From: Mycobacterium sp. Z3061
GTDB lineage: Bacteria; Actinomycetota; Actinomycetes; Mycobacteriales; Mycobacteriaceae
DNA: 64,000 nucleotides
Reading direction: 5' to 3'
NCBI RefSeq assembly: GCF_031583025.1
Contig: NZ_CP134062.1
Coordinates: 62,001-126,000, forward strand
Position 1 is the first letter of the stretch; the number at the start of each line of letters is the position of its first letter. Shown piece by piece: positions 9,119-17,671 of this stretch. The translations under genes and the position numbers were made by a program. The notes beneath the pieces were generated by a model. The model saw nothing but the letters and a program-made list of their open reading frames with translations, ran no database searches and had not been told where the DNA came from.

Positions 9119-9577
9119 ATGAAGCTGATACTCACGGCTGACGTCGACCACCTCGGTTCCGTCGGCGACACGGTGGAAGTCAAGGACGGTTACGGCCGCA
9201 ACTTCCTGCTGCCCCGCGGTCTGGCGATCGTCGCTTCACGCGGCGCCCAGCGGCAGGCTGACGACATCCGCCGCGCCCGCGAGACCAAGACGGTCCGCGA
9301 CCGCGAGCACGCCAACGAGATCAAGACCGCCATCCAGGCGCTCGGATCGGTCTCGCTGCCGGTGAAGACCGCGGCCGACAGCGGCAAGCTGTTCGGTTCG
9401 GTCACCGCCGGTGACGTGGTGGCCGCCATCAAGAAGGCCGGCGGCCCGAACCTCGACAAGCGGATCGTCCGGCTGCCCAAGGCCCACATCAAGGCCGTCG
9501 GGACGCACCCGGTGGTCGTGCACCTGCACCCCGAGATCGACGTCGAGGTCGCCCTCGAGGTCGTCGGCGAGAGCTAA
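9119..9577 (+). CDS. rplI: 50S ribosomal protein L9
   Basis: A 152-residue L9. The N-terminal rRNA-binding domain is clear ([36 protein letters not shown]). A charged connecting helix follows (about 45-80), then the C-terminal domain ending VALEVVGES. It is the last gene of the rpsF operon; the hairpin terminator starts 15 bp after the stop. Confidence 0.98.
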   Translation: MKLILTADVDHLGSVGDTVEVKDGYGRNFLLPRGLAIVASRGAQRQADDIRRARETKTVRDREHANEIKTAIQALGSVSLPVKTAADSGKLFGSVTAGDVVAAIKKAGGPNLDKRIVRLPKAHIKAVGTHPVVVHLHPEIDVEVALEVVGES

Positions 9578-9591
9578 CTGGATCTGCCCTC

Positions 9592-9625
9592 ACCCGGTGT
9601 GGCCTTGACGGCCGCACCGGGTTTT
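9592..9625 (+). terminator. Intrinsic terminator of the rpsF-rplI operon
   Basis: ACCCGGTG-T-GGCC (9592-9604) and GGCC-G-CACCGGGT (9610-9622) form a 13-bp stem with one G-T pair and a TTGAC loop, followed by TTTT (9622-9625). It begins 15 bp after the rplI stop and separates this operon from dnaB. Confidence 0.88.
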
Positions 9626-10064
9626 CGGCTGCGCGGAATCGGATTCGCGCAGCGGCATTCTGGCGAACAATTCCGAAGGGGTACGCACCGGGTCGGTGTA
9701 ACCCTGCATTAACTCGGCGAAAATGTGGCTGAAAACCAACACGCCCGAGGCGATAACCTGCGCCGACACGCCGTAGAGATTCTTGTCCACACGATTTCGG
9801 CGGCGTTGTATGGCGGTCAGCAGCAGTGATGTACAAAAACGCGAGAATGATCCACAGGTACTCCACAACCCGTTCAACACTGGTGTTCAACGATATGCAC
9901 ACTCGATCCACAGCTTCATGAACAGGCGCTGTTGGAGTCCTGTCCAGCAACGTTTACGTTTCATCCGGCGCGAAGCTAGGGGCTGGGGGTCGGTGCCATG
10001 ACTTGCTCTCGGAATGTCAGTGATCGAATGTATGTTCGGTGGGTGAGTCGAAGGGAGGTGGTCT
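9626..10064. promoter_or_regulatory. Long rplI-dnaB gap with a cluster of DnaA-box-like sites
   Basis: I see no convincing gene here; a weak 96-codon frame on the minus strand has no family signature. Four same-strand motifs end in TCCACA: TTGTCCACA (9783-9791, an exact match to the mycobacterial DnaA box as I know it), TGATCCACA (9848-9856), TACTCCACA (9859-9867) and CGATCCACA (9904-9912). A GTTCAAC direct repeat lies between the last two (9872-9878 and 9885-9891). AGGGAGGTGG just before 10065 is the dnaB ribosome site. DnaA control of dnaB transcription is inferred. Confidence 0.5.
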
Positions 10065-13000
10065 GTGGCGGTCGTCGATGACATGCCTCACCCGGGGATG
10101 GATACCCCGCCGCCGAGCGAGGACTACGGTCGCCAGCCTCCCCAGGATCTCGCCGCGGAGCAGTCGGTGCTGGGCGGGATGCTGCTGAGCAAGGACGCCA
10201 TCGCCGACGTCCTGGAGCGGGTGCGGCCCAGCGACTTCTACCGTCCGGCCCATCAGAACGTCTACGACGCCATCCTGGACCTCTACGGCCGCGGCGAGCC
10301 GGCGGACGCCGTGACCGTGGCCGCGGAATTGGACCGCCGCGGGCTGCTGCGCCGCATCGGTGGTGCGCCGTATCTACACACGCTGATCTCCACGGTTCCC
10401 ACGGCTGCCAATGCCGGTTACTACGCGGGCATCGTCGCCGAGAAGGCACTGCTGCGCCGTCTGGTCGAAGCGGGCACGCGGGTGGTGCAGTACGGCTACG
10501 CGGGCGCCGACGGCGCCGATGTGGCCGAGATCGTCGACCGGGCTCAGGCTGAGATCTACGAGGTCGCTGAGCGGCGCACCTCCGAAGACTTCGTGCCCCT
10601 TGAGGACCTGCTGCAGCCGACGATGGACGAGATCGACGCCATCGCCTCCAACGGCGGCATCTCGCGCGGTGTGCCGACCGGGTTCACCGAGCTCGACGAG
10701 GTGACCAACGGGCTGCATCCCGGGCAGATGATCATCGTGGCCGCGCGGCCCGGTGTGGGGAAGGCGCTGGCGCTGAACACGCCGCTGCCCACACCGGTCG
10801 GGTGGACGACGATGGGTGACGTCTCGGTCGGCGACGAACTGCTCGACGCCGACGGAGCGCCGACCCGGGTTATGGCCGCGACCGAGATCCTGTTGGGCCG
10901 GCCCTGCTACGAGATCGAGTTTTCTGACGGCACGACGATCGTCGCCGACGCGCAGCACCTCTGGCCGACCGTATACGGCATCCGCACCTCGGCCCAGTTG
11001 CGCAGCGGCTTGGACACCATTGCACCGGCCGGATTCGCTGGTCGCCAGGTGGCCGTCATGGCGCCGGTATTGCAGATCGTGGCGGTCCGCCGGGTGCCCA
11101 GCGTCGCCGTGCGGTGCGTGGAGGTGGACAACCCCGCGCACCTCTACCTGGCGGGGCGCGGCATGGTGCCGACCCACAACTCCACACTGGGGCTGGACTT
11201 CATGCGCTCATGCTCGATCAAGCACCGCATGGCCAGCGTCATTTTCTCGCTGGAGATGAGCAAGACCGAGATCGTGATGCGCCTGTTGTCGGCGGAAGCG
11301 AAAATCAAACTGGCCGACATGCGTTCGGGCCGGATGACCGACGACGACTGGACGCGCCTGGCGCGGCGGATGAGCGAGATCAGCGAGGCGCCCCTCTATA
11401 TCGACGATTCGCCGAACCTGACCATGATGGAGATTCGCGCCAAGGCGCGCCGGCTGCGGCAGAAGGCCAACCTGAAGCTCGTTGTCGTCGACTACCTCCA
11501 GCTGATGACGTCCGGCAAGAAGGTTGAGTCGCGACAGATCGAAGTGTCCGAATTCTCCCGGCACCTCAAGCTTCTGGCGAAAGAGCTCGAGGTTCCGGTG
11601 GTTGCGATCAGCCAGCTGAACCGTGGTCCCGAGCAACGTACCGACAAGAAGCCGATGCTGTCCGATCTTCGCGAGTCGGGATGCCTGACTGCGGCCACCC
11701 GGATCCTGCGGGCTGACACCGGCGCCGAAGTCACCTTCGGTGAGCTGATGCGTACCGGAGAGCGCCCCTTGGTGTGGTCATTGGATGAGCGGTTGCGCAT
11801 GGTCGCCCGGCCGATGACGAATGTGTTCCCCAGCGGACACAAGGAGGTGTTCCGGCTGCGGCTGGCCTCCGGGCGGGAGATCGAGGCCACCGGCAACCAC
11901 CCCTTCATGAAGCTCGAAGGCTGGACACCGTTGGAGCAGTTGGAGATTGGCGATCGCATCGCGGCGCCGCGACGGGTGCCCGAGCCCGTAGACACGCAGC
12001 GGATGGACGACTGCGAAGTCATGCTGCTCGCCCACATGATCGGCGACGGATCATGTGTGAAGCGTCAGCCCATCCGTTATGCCTCGATCGACGAGGCTAA
12101 CCTCGCCGCGGTGACGGTGTCGGCCGCATACTTCGGCGTCCGAGCGGTCCGCGACGACTACCCGGCGGCACGAGTGAGCACCTTGCGGTTGCCGGCGCCG
12201 GAGCGCCTGACGCACGGTCGACGCAATCCGATTGCCGCCTGGCTGGATGGGTTGGGTTTGTTCGGGAAGCGCAGCTACGAGAAGTTCGTGCCGGAGGCAG
12301 TATTTCGTGCTCCCAACGACCAGGTGGCGTTGTTCCTGCGGCACCTGTGGGCGACGGACGGGTCGGTGCGGTGGGACGGGAATGCGCGGCAGGGACGCAT
12401 CTACTACGCATCGACGAGCCGGCGTCTCATCGACGATGTTGCTCAATTGCTATTGCGGATGGGTGTTTTCGCGCGCATTAAGTTCGTCAAGAAGGTCGGC
12501 TACCGGGACTCGTGGCACCTCTACATTTGCGGTGCCGAGAACCAGGTCCGCTTCCTTCGCCATGTCGGCGTGCACGGCGGGAAGTCCGTCGCCGCGCAAG
12601 AGGTGCTGTCCCACTTGGAAGGTTTGGTATGCAACCCGAACCAGGACACTGTGCCGCTCGCGGTGTGGGACCGGGTTCGGAATGCGCTGTCTGCCAAGCA
12701 GATGACGCATCGGCAGTTTGCCGCGGCGATGGGCACACAGTTCTGCGGTTCGACGATGTGGAAGCATTCGCCGAGCCGGTCACGGTTGCATCGGGCCGCA
12801 GCGTTATTGGAAGACAACGATATTCACGTTCTGGCGACCAGTGATGTCTATTGGGACACCATCGTCGAAATCACCAGCATCGGCGAACATGACGTCTATG
12901 ACGGGACGGTTGACGGCACGCACAACTTCGTGGCGAATGGGATCAACCTGCACAACTCGCTCGAACAAGATGCTGACATGGTCATCCTGCTGAACCGCCC

Positions 13001-13136
13001 CGACGCATTCGAACGCGACGATCCACGCGGGGGAGAGGCGGATTTCATTCTCGCCAAACACCGTAACGGCCCGACAAAGACGGTGACGGTCGCGCACCAG
13101 CTGCACTTGTCGCGCTTCGCTAACATGGCGAGGTGA
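10065..13136 (+). CDS. dnaB: Replicative DNA helicase DnaB precursor with two inteins
   Basis: Hexameric 5'-3' helicase that opens the replication fork. The 1023-residue precursor holds 459 extein residues, the normal DnaB length, plus two inteins. Extein 1 (1-233) includes the primase-binding N-terminal domain (PPQDLAAEQSVLGGMLLS) and ends inside the Walker A motif, RPGVGK. Intein 1 covers 234-372. Extein 2 (373-539) resumes with STLGLDF and carries VVVDYLQLM (Walker B). Intein 2 covers 540-964 and interrupts SDLRESG/SLEQDADMV. Extein 3 (965-1023) contains AKHRNGPTKTV. The GTG at 10065 follows AGGGAGGTGG. Both inteins must splice for ATPase activity, since each splits a catalytic motif. Confidence 0.97.
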   Translation: MAVVDDMPHPGMDTPPPSEDYGRQPPQDLAAEQSVLGGMLLSKDAIADVLERVRPSDFYRPAHQNVYDAILDLYGRGEPADAVTVAAELDRRGLLRRIGGAPYLHTLISTVPTAANAGYYAGIVAEKALLRRLVEAGTRVVQYGYAGADGADVAEIVDRAQAEIYEVAERRTSEDFVPLEDLLQPTMDEIDAIASNGGISRGVPTGFTELDEVTNGLHPGQMIIVAARPGVGKALALNTPLPTPVGWTTMGDVSVGDELLDADGAPTRVMAATEILLGRPCYEIEFSDGTTIVADAQHLWPTVYGIRTSAQLRSGLDTIAPAGFAGRQVAVMAPVLQIVAVRRVPSVAVRCVEVDNPAHLYLAGRGMVPTHNSTLGLDFMRSCSIKHRMASVIFSLEMSKTEIVMRLLSAEAKIKLADMRSGRMTDDDWTRLARRMSEISEAPLYIDDSPNLTMMEIRAKARRLRQKANLKLVVVDYLQLMTSGKKVESRQIEVSEFSRHLKLLAKELEVPVVAISQLNRGPEQRTDKKPMLSDLRESGCLTAATRILRADTGAEVTFGELMRTGERPLVWSLDERLRMVARPMTNVFPSGHKEVFRLRLASGREIEATGNHPFMKLEGWTPLEQLEIGDRIAAPRRVPEPVDTQRMDDCEVMLLAHMIGDGSCVKRQPIRYASIDEANLAAVTVSAAYFGVRAVRDDYPAARVSTLRLPAPERLTHGRRNPIAAWLDGLGLFGKRSYEKFVPEAVFRAPNDQVALFLRHLWATDGSVRWDGNARQGRIYYASTSRRLIDDVAQLLLRMGVFARIKFVKKVGYRDSWHLYICGAENQVRFLRHVGVHGGKSVAAQEVLSHLEGLVCNPNQDTVPLAVWDRVRNALSAKQMTHRQFAAAMGTQFCGSTMWKHSPSRSRLHRAAALLEDNDIHVLATSDVYWDTIVEITSIGEHDVYDGTVDGTHNFVANGINLHNSLEQDADMVILLNRPDAFERDDPRGGEADFILAKHRNGPTKTVTVAHQLHLSRFANMAR
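10764..11180 (+). mobile_element. DnaB intein 1: class 3 mini-intein in the P-loop
   Basis: A 139-residue intein inserted between Lys233 and Ser373, within the Walker A sequence GVGK/ST. The first residue is Ala234, not Cys or Ser. The class 3 triad is present: Trp300 (block B, DAQHLWPT), Cys351 (block F, VRCVEVDN) and Thr370 (block G, VPTHN), ending His371-Asn372 with Ser373 as the +1 residue. No endonuclease domain is present, so it is a mini-intein fixed in place. The insertion site and class match the DnaB intein described for M. smegmatis and M. leprae, as I recall. Confidence 0.93.
11682..12956 (+). mobile_element. DnaB intein 2: class 1 intein with LAGLIDADG homing endonuclease
   Basis: A 425-residue intein between Gly539 and Ser965. 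It starts with Cys540 (CLTAATRIL), has the block B sequence ATGNHPF, and ends NGINLHN with His963-Asn964. Between the splicing halves is a two-motif LAGLIDADG endonuclease: LAHMIGDGS with Asp661, and FLRHLWATDGS with Asp765. Both active-site aspartates are intact, so the enzyme may still cut intein-free dnaB alleles. The site matches the single M. tuberculosis DnaB intein, whose second motif I remember as degenerate (SAGGS). Confidence 0.92.
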
Positions 13137-13525
13137 CCGCCACTCCTGTCGAGATGCTATGAAGATTGACAAATAGCACTTCGTTGTTAGACAACGTTTC
13201 GGCTCTGATTGCGTTCAGAGACGTTTCCGCTGTACATGATGGTTTGACATCGAAAGCCCTGTCAAAGTAGGCGTCAATCGAAATCGCTGGGCCTTTTTCA
13301 AACGTTGCGACGAAATGAGGACTGCCCGAGCTGGCAGACCCGAGAGTGCGCTTGACCCCGGGGCGTTGCTGCAGCACCTCGCGCCCTCGACGATCGCGAT
13401 CGGCTCTGAAGCGCGACCCACGATCTGGCCACCTGATTTGGAGCCCTTGAGCGCCAAGGCTATTCGGAGGTACCCGTCATCGGAGCAACGAGCAGTTCCA
13501 GGCAGCGCCCCTACGGCGGGCGCGA
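13137..13525. other. Gap downstream of dnaB, no gene recognised
   Basis: Several open frames of 70-90 codons exist on the minus strand, but none has a ribosome site, a family signature or mycobacterial third-position GC bias. The start of the gap is less GC-rich than its surroundings. In H37Rv, as I recall, this position carries the darT-darG genes (Rv0059-Rv0060), and no trace of them is visible here. Confidence 0.5.
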
Positions 13526-13894
13526 CTACGCCTGACCCAAACTCGGCCGGTAATCAGCCGCCTCGGCCTCGGCAGCAAGCAATGCACCCAGCTCACCCTC
13601 CTGCTGGGCAACAAACACACCGATCACCTGCCGGCACACCTCCGGCACGCTCACGCCACGCATATCGGCAATGCGTTTCAGCCCGACCAGCATCGACGTA
13701 GACACGTGAAACTGCACAGCGAACTGACCGCACGAACCATCCTCAGGCGGCAACCCCGGACCCACCACCACAGGTTCATCCACCCCGTACTCGTCCACCT
13801 CAGCACGCCGAGCTCGCTCAACAACTCCACCACTAGCGCAGCCACCAGCGCCGTCGACCGGGTCCCGGAACTCCTCATGACTGAACAAACCCAT
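13526..13894 (-). CDS. Small conserved-looking protein, possible ribbon-helix-helix domain
   Basis: A 122-residue frame with an ATG at 13892-13894. The N-terminal half is acidic and Gly-rich (EVDEYGVDEPVVVGPGLPPE). The C-terminal half (about residues 60-110) reads FAVQFHVSTSMLVGLKRIAD then SVPEVCRQVIGVFVAQQEG, a beta-strand plus two-helix pattern like ribbon-helix-helix DNA-binding or antitoxin proteins. I do not recognise the family with certainty and no partner toxin is adjacent. The ordered secondary-structure pattern and the ATG support a real gene. It stands alone between dnaB and the PPE gene. Confidence 0.55.
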   Translation of the reverse strand: MGLFSHEEFRDPVDGAGGCASGGVVERARRAEVDEYGVDEPVVVGPGLPPEDGSCGQFAVQFHVSTSMLVGLKRIADMRGVSVPEVCRQVIGVFVAQQEGELGALLAAEAEAADYRPSLGQA

Positions 13895-14304
13895 TCCGCC
13901 TACGGTAGACCTTGCAAAATTCCCCGGCCGCCAACTAAGCGACGCCGTTCGCGAGAGACCTAGGCAAGCGAAGCGGCGCTGAGGTCGCAGAGAGGTTTAC
14001 CGCGGCGGGTCGTCGCCGAGAAGCAGGTTGACGTCTAGCCGGCGAAGCCTTCCCACCGCAGCGCGGTCGCGATCGACGTCCCCGCCCCCGGACAGAGCAC
14101 CTGCCGCCACTGGTAGCCGAGTTACATTTTGGCACCGTCGCGGGGCTCATCCACGGCCAAATGAGAAGCCTCGATGAGAAAAGGTTCCTGGCTGTCTGGA
14201 GGAACTCTCCTCTGACGGTGATGGAGGTTACGGCTACTTCACCTGGCGGTATGCCTTATCCCACTGCTGCCGGGTCAGTTCGGGCCCGTTGCGTCCGTTC
14301 ACGC
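13895..14304. other. Gap between the small orphan gene and the PPE gene, no gene recognised
   Basis: A minus-strand frame at 13935-14150 (71 codons) is Arg/Pro-rich with no domain, the usual composition of chance frames in GC-rich DNA. No terminator-like hairpin with a T run was found downstream of the PPE stop. I see nothing else I can support. Confidence 0.4.
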
Positions 14305-16059
14305 TCAGTTCGGTCGGATCGCCAGCTGGCTGAGGCTGAACATGAACGAATTGGCGATGCCGGAGTTGAACAGGCCCGAATTGAAGCCGCTGAACCAGCC
14401 GGCCGGGAAGCCGCCGATGGCGCCGGTGAGGCCGGTGTTGAAGAAGCCGGAGCTGACCCCGTTGATGATCGCACCGCCGCGGGCCGTGTTGAAGAAACCC
14501 GACATGCTCCCGCTCTCGAACCAGGCCTGCGGGTCGGCGCTGTTTCCGAAACCTGAGGCCCCGCCGCGAGCGTCGTTGAAGAATCCCGAGTTACCCGTCG
14601 CACCGACCGCAACCGAACCCTGATCGACGGCACTGCCGAAACCGGTGTTCAGGGTGCCGGCGTTCCAGGCGCCGGTATTGGAGTGACCCGAGTTGCCCCA
14701 GCCGGTGTTGGTCTCGCCCGAATTGAGGAAGCCGGTGTTGACGTTGTTCCCGTTCCAGGCGCCGGTGTTGATCGACCCGCCGTTACCGAAGCCGGTGTTC
14801 AGCAGGCCCGAGTTCCAGAAGCCAGCATTGCCGGCGCCCGCGTTGCCCACGCCGAGGTTCCCGGTGCCGGAGTTCCCGACCCCCAAGCTGTTGAGCTGCC
14901 CCGGGAAAACGGTGTTCGTGCCGGAACTGAACATGCCGATGTTGCCGTCGCCGGAGTTGAAGAAACCGACGTTGTTGTGGCCGGAATTGCCGAAGCCGAT
15001 ATTGCCGCTACCGGAGTTGAGCAGCCCGGCCAGATTGATGCCCACCTGGTTGTCGCCGGTGAGCCCGATACCGATGTTGTTGTTACCGGTGTTGCCGAAC
15101 CCGAAGTTCCCGTGGCCGAAGTTCCCGGCCCCGATATTCCCGCTGCCGGTGTTGCCCCCACCCATGTTCCCGTCGCCGCTGTTGCCCAGGCCGACATTGC
15201 CGTTGCCCGTATTACCCATACCGATGTTGTTGTTGCCCCGGCCCGCGTGAAAGGTGTACAAGTCCGGATTGTTCAAGTCGGCCGGGCCGCCATTACCGAA
15301 ACCGATGTTCCCGTTCCCGTTGTTACCGAAGCCGAAATTGCCGTTACCGACGTTCCCGGCGCCGATGTTGCTGTTGCCCTGGTTGCCACCACCGACGTTG
15401 TGGTAGCCCGATTGCGCGGACGTGAGCGAGCTGTTGCCGTCGCCGCTGTTACCCATCCCGATGTTCCCCGACCCGGTGTTGCCGCTGCCGATATTGCCGT
15501 TGCCCTTGTTGCCGAACCCCAAGTTGGGCAGGTTCTGGACGAACTGCGCCAGCGTGCTCGGCAGTTGCTGCGCCGCAGCCACCGCTCCGGCGTGATAGCC
15601 GACCATCGCCTCGACGTCGGTGGCCCACATCGCTTCGTACTGCGCCTCGGCGGCCATGATCGTCGGCGTTAGCAGCCCGAACCAATTCGATCGGACCAGC
15701 TGTCCAAATGCATTGCGGTTGGCCAAGATCGCTAATGGATGCACCACCGCCGCCCGCGCGGAATCGAACGCGCTACCCACCATCTCCGCCGCTCGGGAGG
15801 CAACCGCGGCGTGGCTTGCGGCCTCAGTCAAGTACGCCGTATACGGAGCGGCGGCATTCACCATCGCCGCAGCGGCGGGGCCCGCCCACGCCTCACCCGC
15901 CACGCCGGTGATCACCGACGAGAAGGACCCCGCCAACTCCTCCAACGACTCGGCGAGGGAGGCGTAGGCCCCACTGGCCGCCGCCATCGGTGCCGATCCG
16001 GGACCGGACAACAGCAGGGCAGAAATCGTTTCCGGCGGAGCCGTCATAAAGCTGGTCAT
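14305..16059 (-). CDS. PPE family protein, MPTR subfamily
   Basis: A 584-residue PPE-MPTR protein, expected to be exported by an ESX type VII system and to sit at the cell surface. The N-terminal PPE domain (about 1-180) begins MTSFMTAPPETISALLLSG and holds the WxG turn (EAWAGPAAAAM). About 300 residues of pentapeptide-like repeats follow, of the form NxGxGNxG (GNIGSGNTGSGNIGMGN). Near 470-560 is a GFFNT-type variant region, and the protein ends FMFSLSQLAIRPN. No PE partner gene is adjacent, which is common for MPTR members. Substrates and functions of this subfamily are largely unknown. Confidence 0.95.
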   Translation of the reverse strand: MTSFMTAPPETISALLLSGPGSAPMAAASGAYASLAESLEELAGSFSSVITGVAGEAWAGPAAAAMVNAAAPYTAYLTEAASHAAVASRAAEMVGSAFDSARAAVVHPLAILANRNAFGQLVRSNWFGLLTPTIMAAEAQYEAMWATDVEAMVGYHAGAVAAAQQLPSTLAQFVQNLPNLGFGNKGNGNIGSGNTGSGNIGMGNSGDGNSSLTSAQSGYHNVGGGNQGNSNIGAGNVGNGNFGFGNNGNGNIGFGNGGPADLNNPDLYTFHAGRGNNNIGMGNTGNGNVGLGNSGDGNMGGGNTGSGNIGAGNFGHGNFGFGNTGNNNIGIGLTGDNQVGINLAGLLNSGSGNIGFGNSGHNNVGFFNSGDGNIGMFSSGTNTVFPGQLNSLGVGNSGTGNLGVGNAGAGNAGFWNSGLLNTGFGNGGSINTGAWNGNNVNTGFLNSGETNTGWGNSGHSNTGAWNAGTLNTGFGSAVDQGSVAVGATGNSGFFNDARGGASGFGNSADPQAWFESGSMSGFFNTARGGAIINGVSSGFFNTGLTGAIGGFPAGWFSGFNSGLFNSGIANSFMFSLSQLAIRPN

Positions 16060-16227
16060 GGTGGAACCCCCATCACTGCTGACTGTGAAACCCGAGTCTT
16101 CGGCAGGGTCCTCAACTCTGATTGAGTATCGGGGTACTCGACTTTCGTCGCGCCGACCGCAAGGTCCTACGGGTCGGCCGCGCCGCGCCCTGTCAGGCAG
16201 TGACCGGTGAGATGAGGACCGGACGTC

Positions 16228-16719
16228 TCACCGGTTGAGTTGCCACACGGACACGTTCAGGCAGAGCGCGAACGTGGTCCAGAGCAGGTAGGGCACCAGC
16301 AGCCATCCGGCCGCGGCGCTACGGCGAAAGAACAACACGACAGTGGTGACCAGGACTACCCACAGAATCGAAATGTCGATCAACGCGATTCCACGCCAGC
16401 GGAGTCCGAAGAACAGCGGCGTCCAGGCCGCATTGAGGGCCAACTGCGCGGCGTAGGCGGCCAGCGCAGTCCGGGTCACGCCAAAGGGTCCGCTGCGCCA
16501 CACCAACCAGGCCGCCACTGCCATCAGCACGTAGAGGGTGGTCCACACCGGTCCGAACAGCCACGAAGGTGGAGCCCACGACGGTTGCCGCAGTCGGCCG
16601 TACTGCTGGGCGCTGTTGGCGGCGAGACCACCCACACCGGCGGTGAGCATGACCGCCAGCAATGACAAGCCCAGTGCGACGAAGTTCGTGACTCCCCGAC
16701 GGTTGGCGGCATCGACCAT
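16228..16719 (-). CDS. TspO/MBR family membrane protein
   Basis: A 163-residue protein with five hydrophobic helices and the aromatic-rich TspO signature PSWAPPSWLFGPVWTTLY, then NAAWTPLFFGLRWRGIA. TspO proteins bind tetrapyrroles and cholesterol-like ligands and are linked to porphyrin handling and stress. I chose the ATG at 16717-16719 because it gives the family's usual length; the frame is open to 16800 but the extra residues do not fit. It stands between the PPE gene and the catabolic locus. Confidence 0.92.
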   Translation of the reverse strand: MVDAANRRGVTNFVALGLSLLAVMLTAGVGGLAANSAQQYGRLRQPSWAPPSWLFGPVWTTLYVLMAVAAWLVWRSGPFGVTRTALAAYAAQLALNAAWTPLFFGLRWRGIALIDISILWVVLVTTVVLFFRRSAAAGWLLVPYLLWTTFALCLNVSVWQLNR

Positions 16720-16818
16720 GCGACCACGGTAACCACCGGTCGTGCCCATCAGCGGCCAGGGAGGGGTTGAGCTCGGACAACGCGCGTTCAGAACCATCAC
16801 TCGGTTCGGCCCTCTCGG

Positions 16819-17670
16819 CTAAGGACGCGCGGCAGTCACCTGGTTGCGAATGGTGCCGATACCAGCGACGTCGACTTCGACCACGTCGCCGGCGCTCAAG
16901 AAGCGCCCTCCGGTCTCTCCAACCCCCGCCGGCGTGCCGGTCAGAATGACGTCACCACAATGCAATTCGGTCTGATGGGACAGCGCCTCGACAATCTCGC
17001 CGAAACCGAAGACCATGTCATCAGTCGAACCGCGTTGACGCTGATCGCCGTTGACGCGAGTCACAACAGTGAGCGCGCCTTGATCCCTGACACCGTCCGC
17101 CGTGACGATGCAGGGGCCCAGCGGTTTGAACGACGAAAACGACTTGGCCCGTACGATCGCTGCGATGTCGACGAGCTGTCCATCACGGGTGCCCTGATGC
17201 TGAATATCACGCGCGGAGACGTCATTTGCGACGCACATTCCGGCGATGTGATCCCACCCGGACCCCTGGGAGAGCGCATGACACGGCCGACCCACGACGA
17301 TGGCGATCTCGCCCTCATAGTCGACGTGATTGGGGGCTTCCGGAGGCAGAACAATAGGAGCGAACGGACCTGAAAGTGCCGTCGACGGAATGGGAAGGCC
17401 GATCGGGCGCGGGGGAGCCTGCAAACCGACCTCCTTGATATGGCTTCGGTAGTTGAGCCCGAGCAGAAACATCCGGCCAGCCGAATCTACCGGTGCGCGC
17501 AGAACGGCGTCAGTCATCGCGAGGCGAGCACGAACCGGTATTCCTGACACGTCAGCAAGGGTGTCCGCGAGCAACTGCGCGATGCTCGGCCGCCCCGAAA
17601 TATCCAGGACCGCAAGCTCTTCGCCGTCAGCGCGCGCAATTCCCTGAGTCGTACGAAACAGCTGCAGCAT
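16819..17670 (-). CDS. Fumarylacetoacetate hydrolase (FAH) family protein
   Basis: About 283 residues. The C-terminal two thirds form the FAH catalytic fold: LGLNYRSHIKEVGLQ, HVDYEGEIAIVVGR with the Glu/Asp metal ligands, CVANDVSARDIQ, KSFSSFKPLGPCIV, and GDVILTGTPAGVGET near the end. Members hydrolyse or decarboxylate 2-hydroxy-2,4-dienoates and acylpyruvates from aromatic or steroid ring cleavage. The ATG at 17668-17670 lies next to the stop of the SnoaL-like gene, so the two are cotranscribed. Upstream is a palindromic TetR site. The substrate is unknown; the VOC dioxygenase-like gene across the TetR gene is a plausible earlier step. Confidence 0.9.
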   Translation of the reverse strand: MLQLFRTTQGIARADGEELAVLDISGRPSIAQLLADTLADVSGIPVRARLAMTDAVLRAPVDSAGRMFLLGLNYRSHIKEVGLQAPPRPIGLPIPSTALSGPFAPIVLPPEAPNHVDYEGEIAIVVGRPCHALSQGSGWDHIAGMCVANDVSARDIQHQGTRDGQLVDIAAIVRAKSFSSFKPLGPCIVTADGVRDQGALTVVTRVNGDQRQRGSTDDMVFGFGEIVEALSHQTELHCGDVILTGTPAGVGETGGRFLSAGDVVEVDVAGIGTIRNQVTAARP

Positions 17671-17671
17671 T

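Noticed and set aside
9590..9880. 96-codon frame on the minus strand between rplI and dnaB
   Set aside because: It has no family signature or ribosome site, it runs into the operon terminator hairpin, and the DnaA-box-like sites lie within it. A chance frame is more likely.
13120..13457. Minus-strand frames of 80-85 codons just after dnaB
   Set aside because: No domain and no ribosome site; one overlaps the dnaB end. I see no support for a gene.
14683..15672. Long Val/Pro-rich frames opposite the PPE-MPTR repeats
   Set aside because: They are the mirror image of the NxGxGNxG repeats; the PPE domain and the secretion-type layout are on the minus strand.
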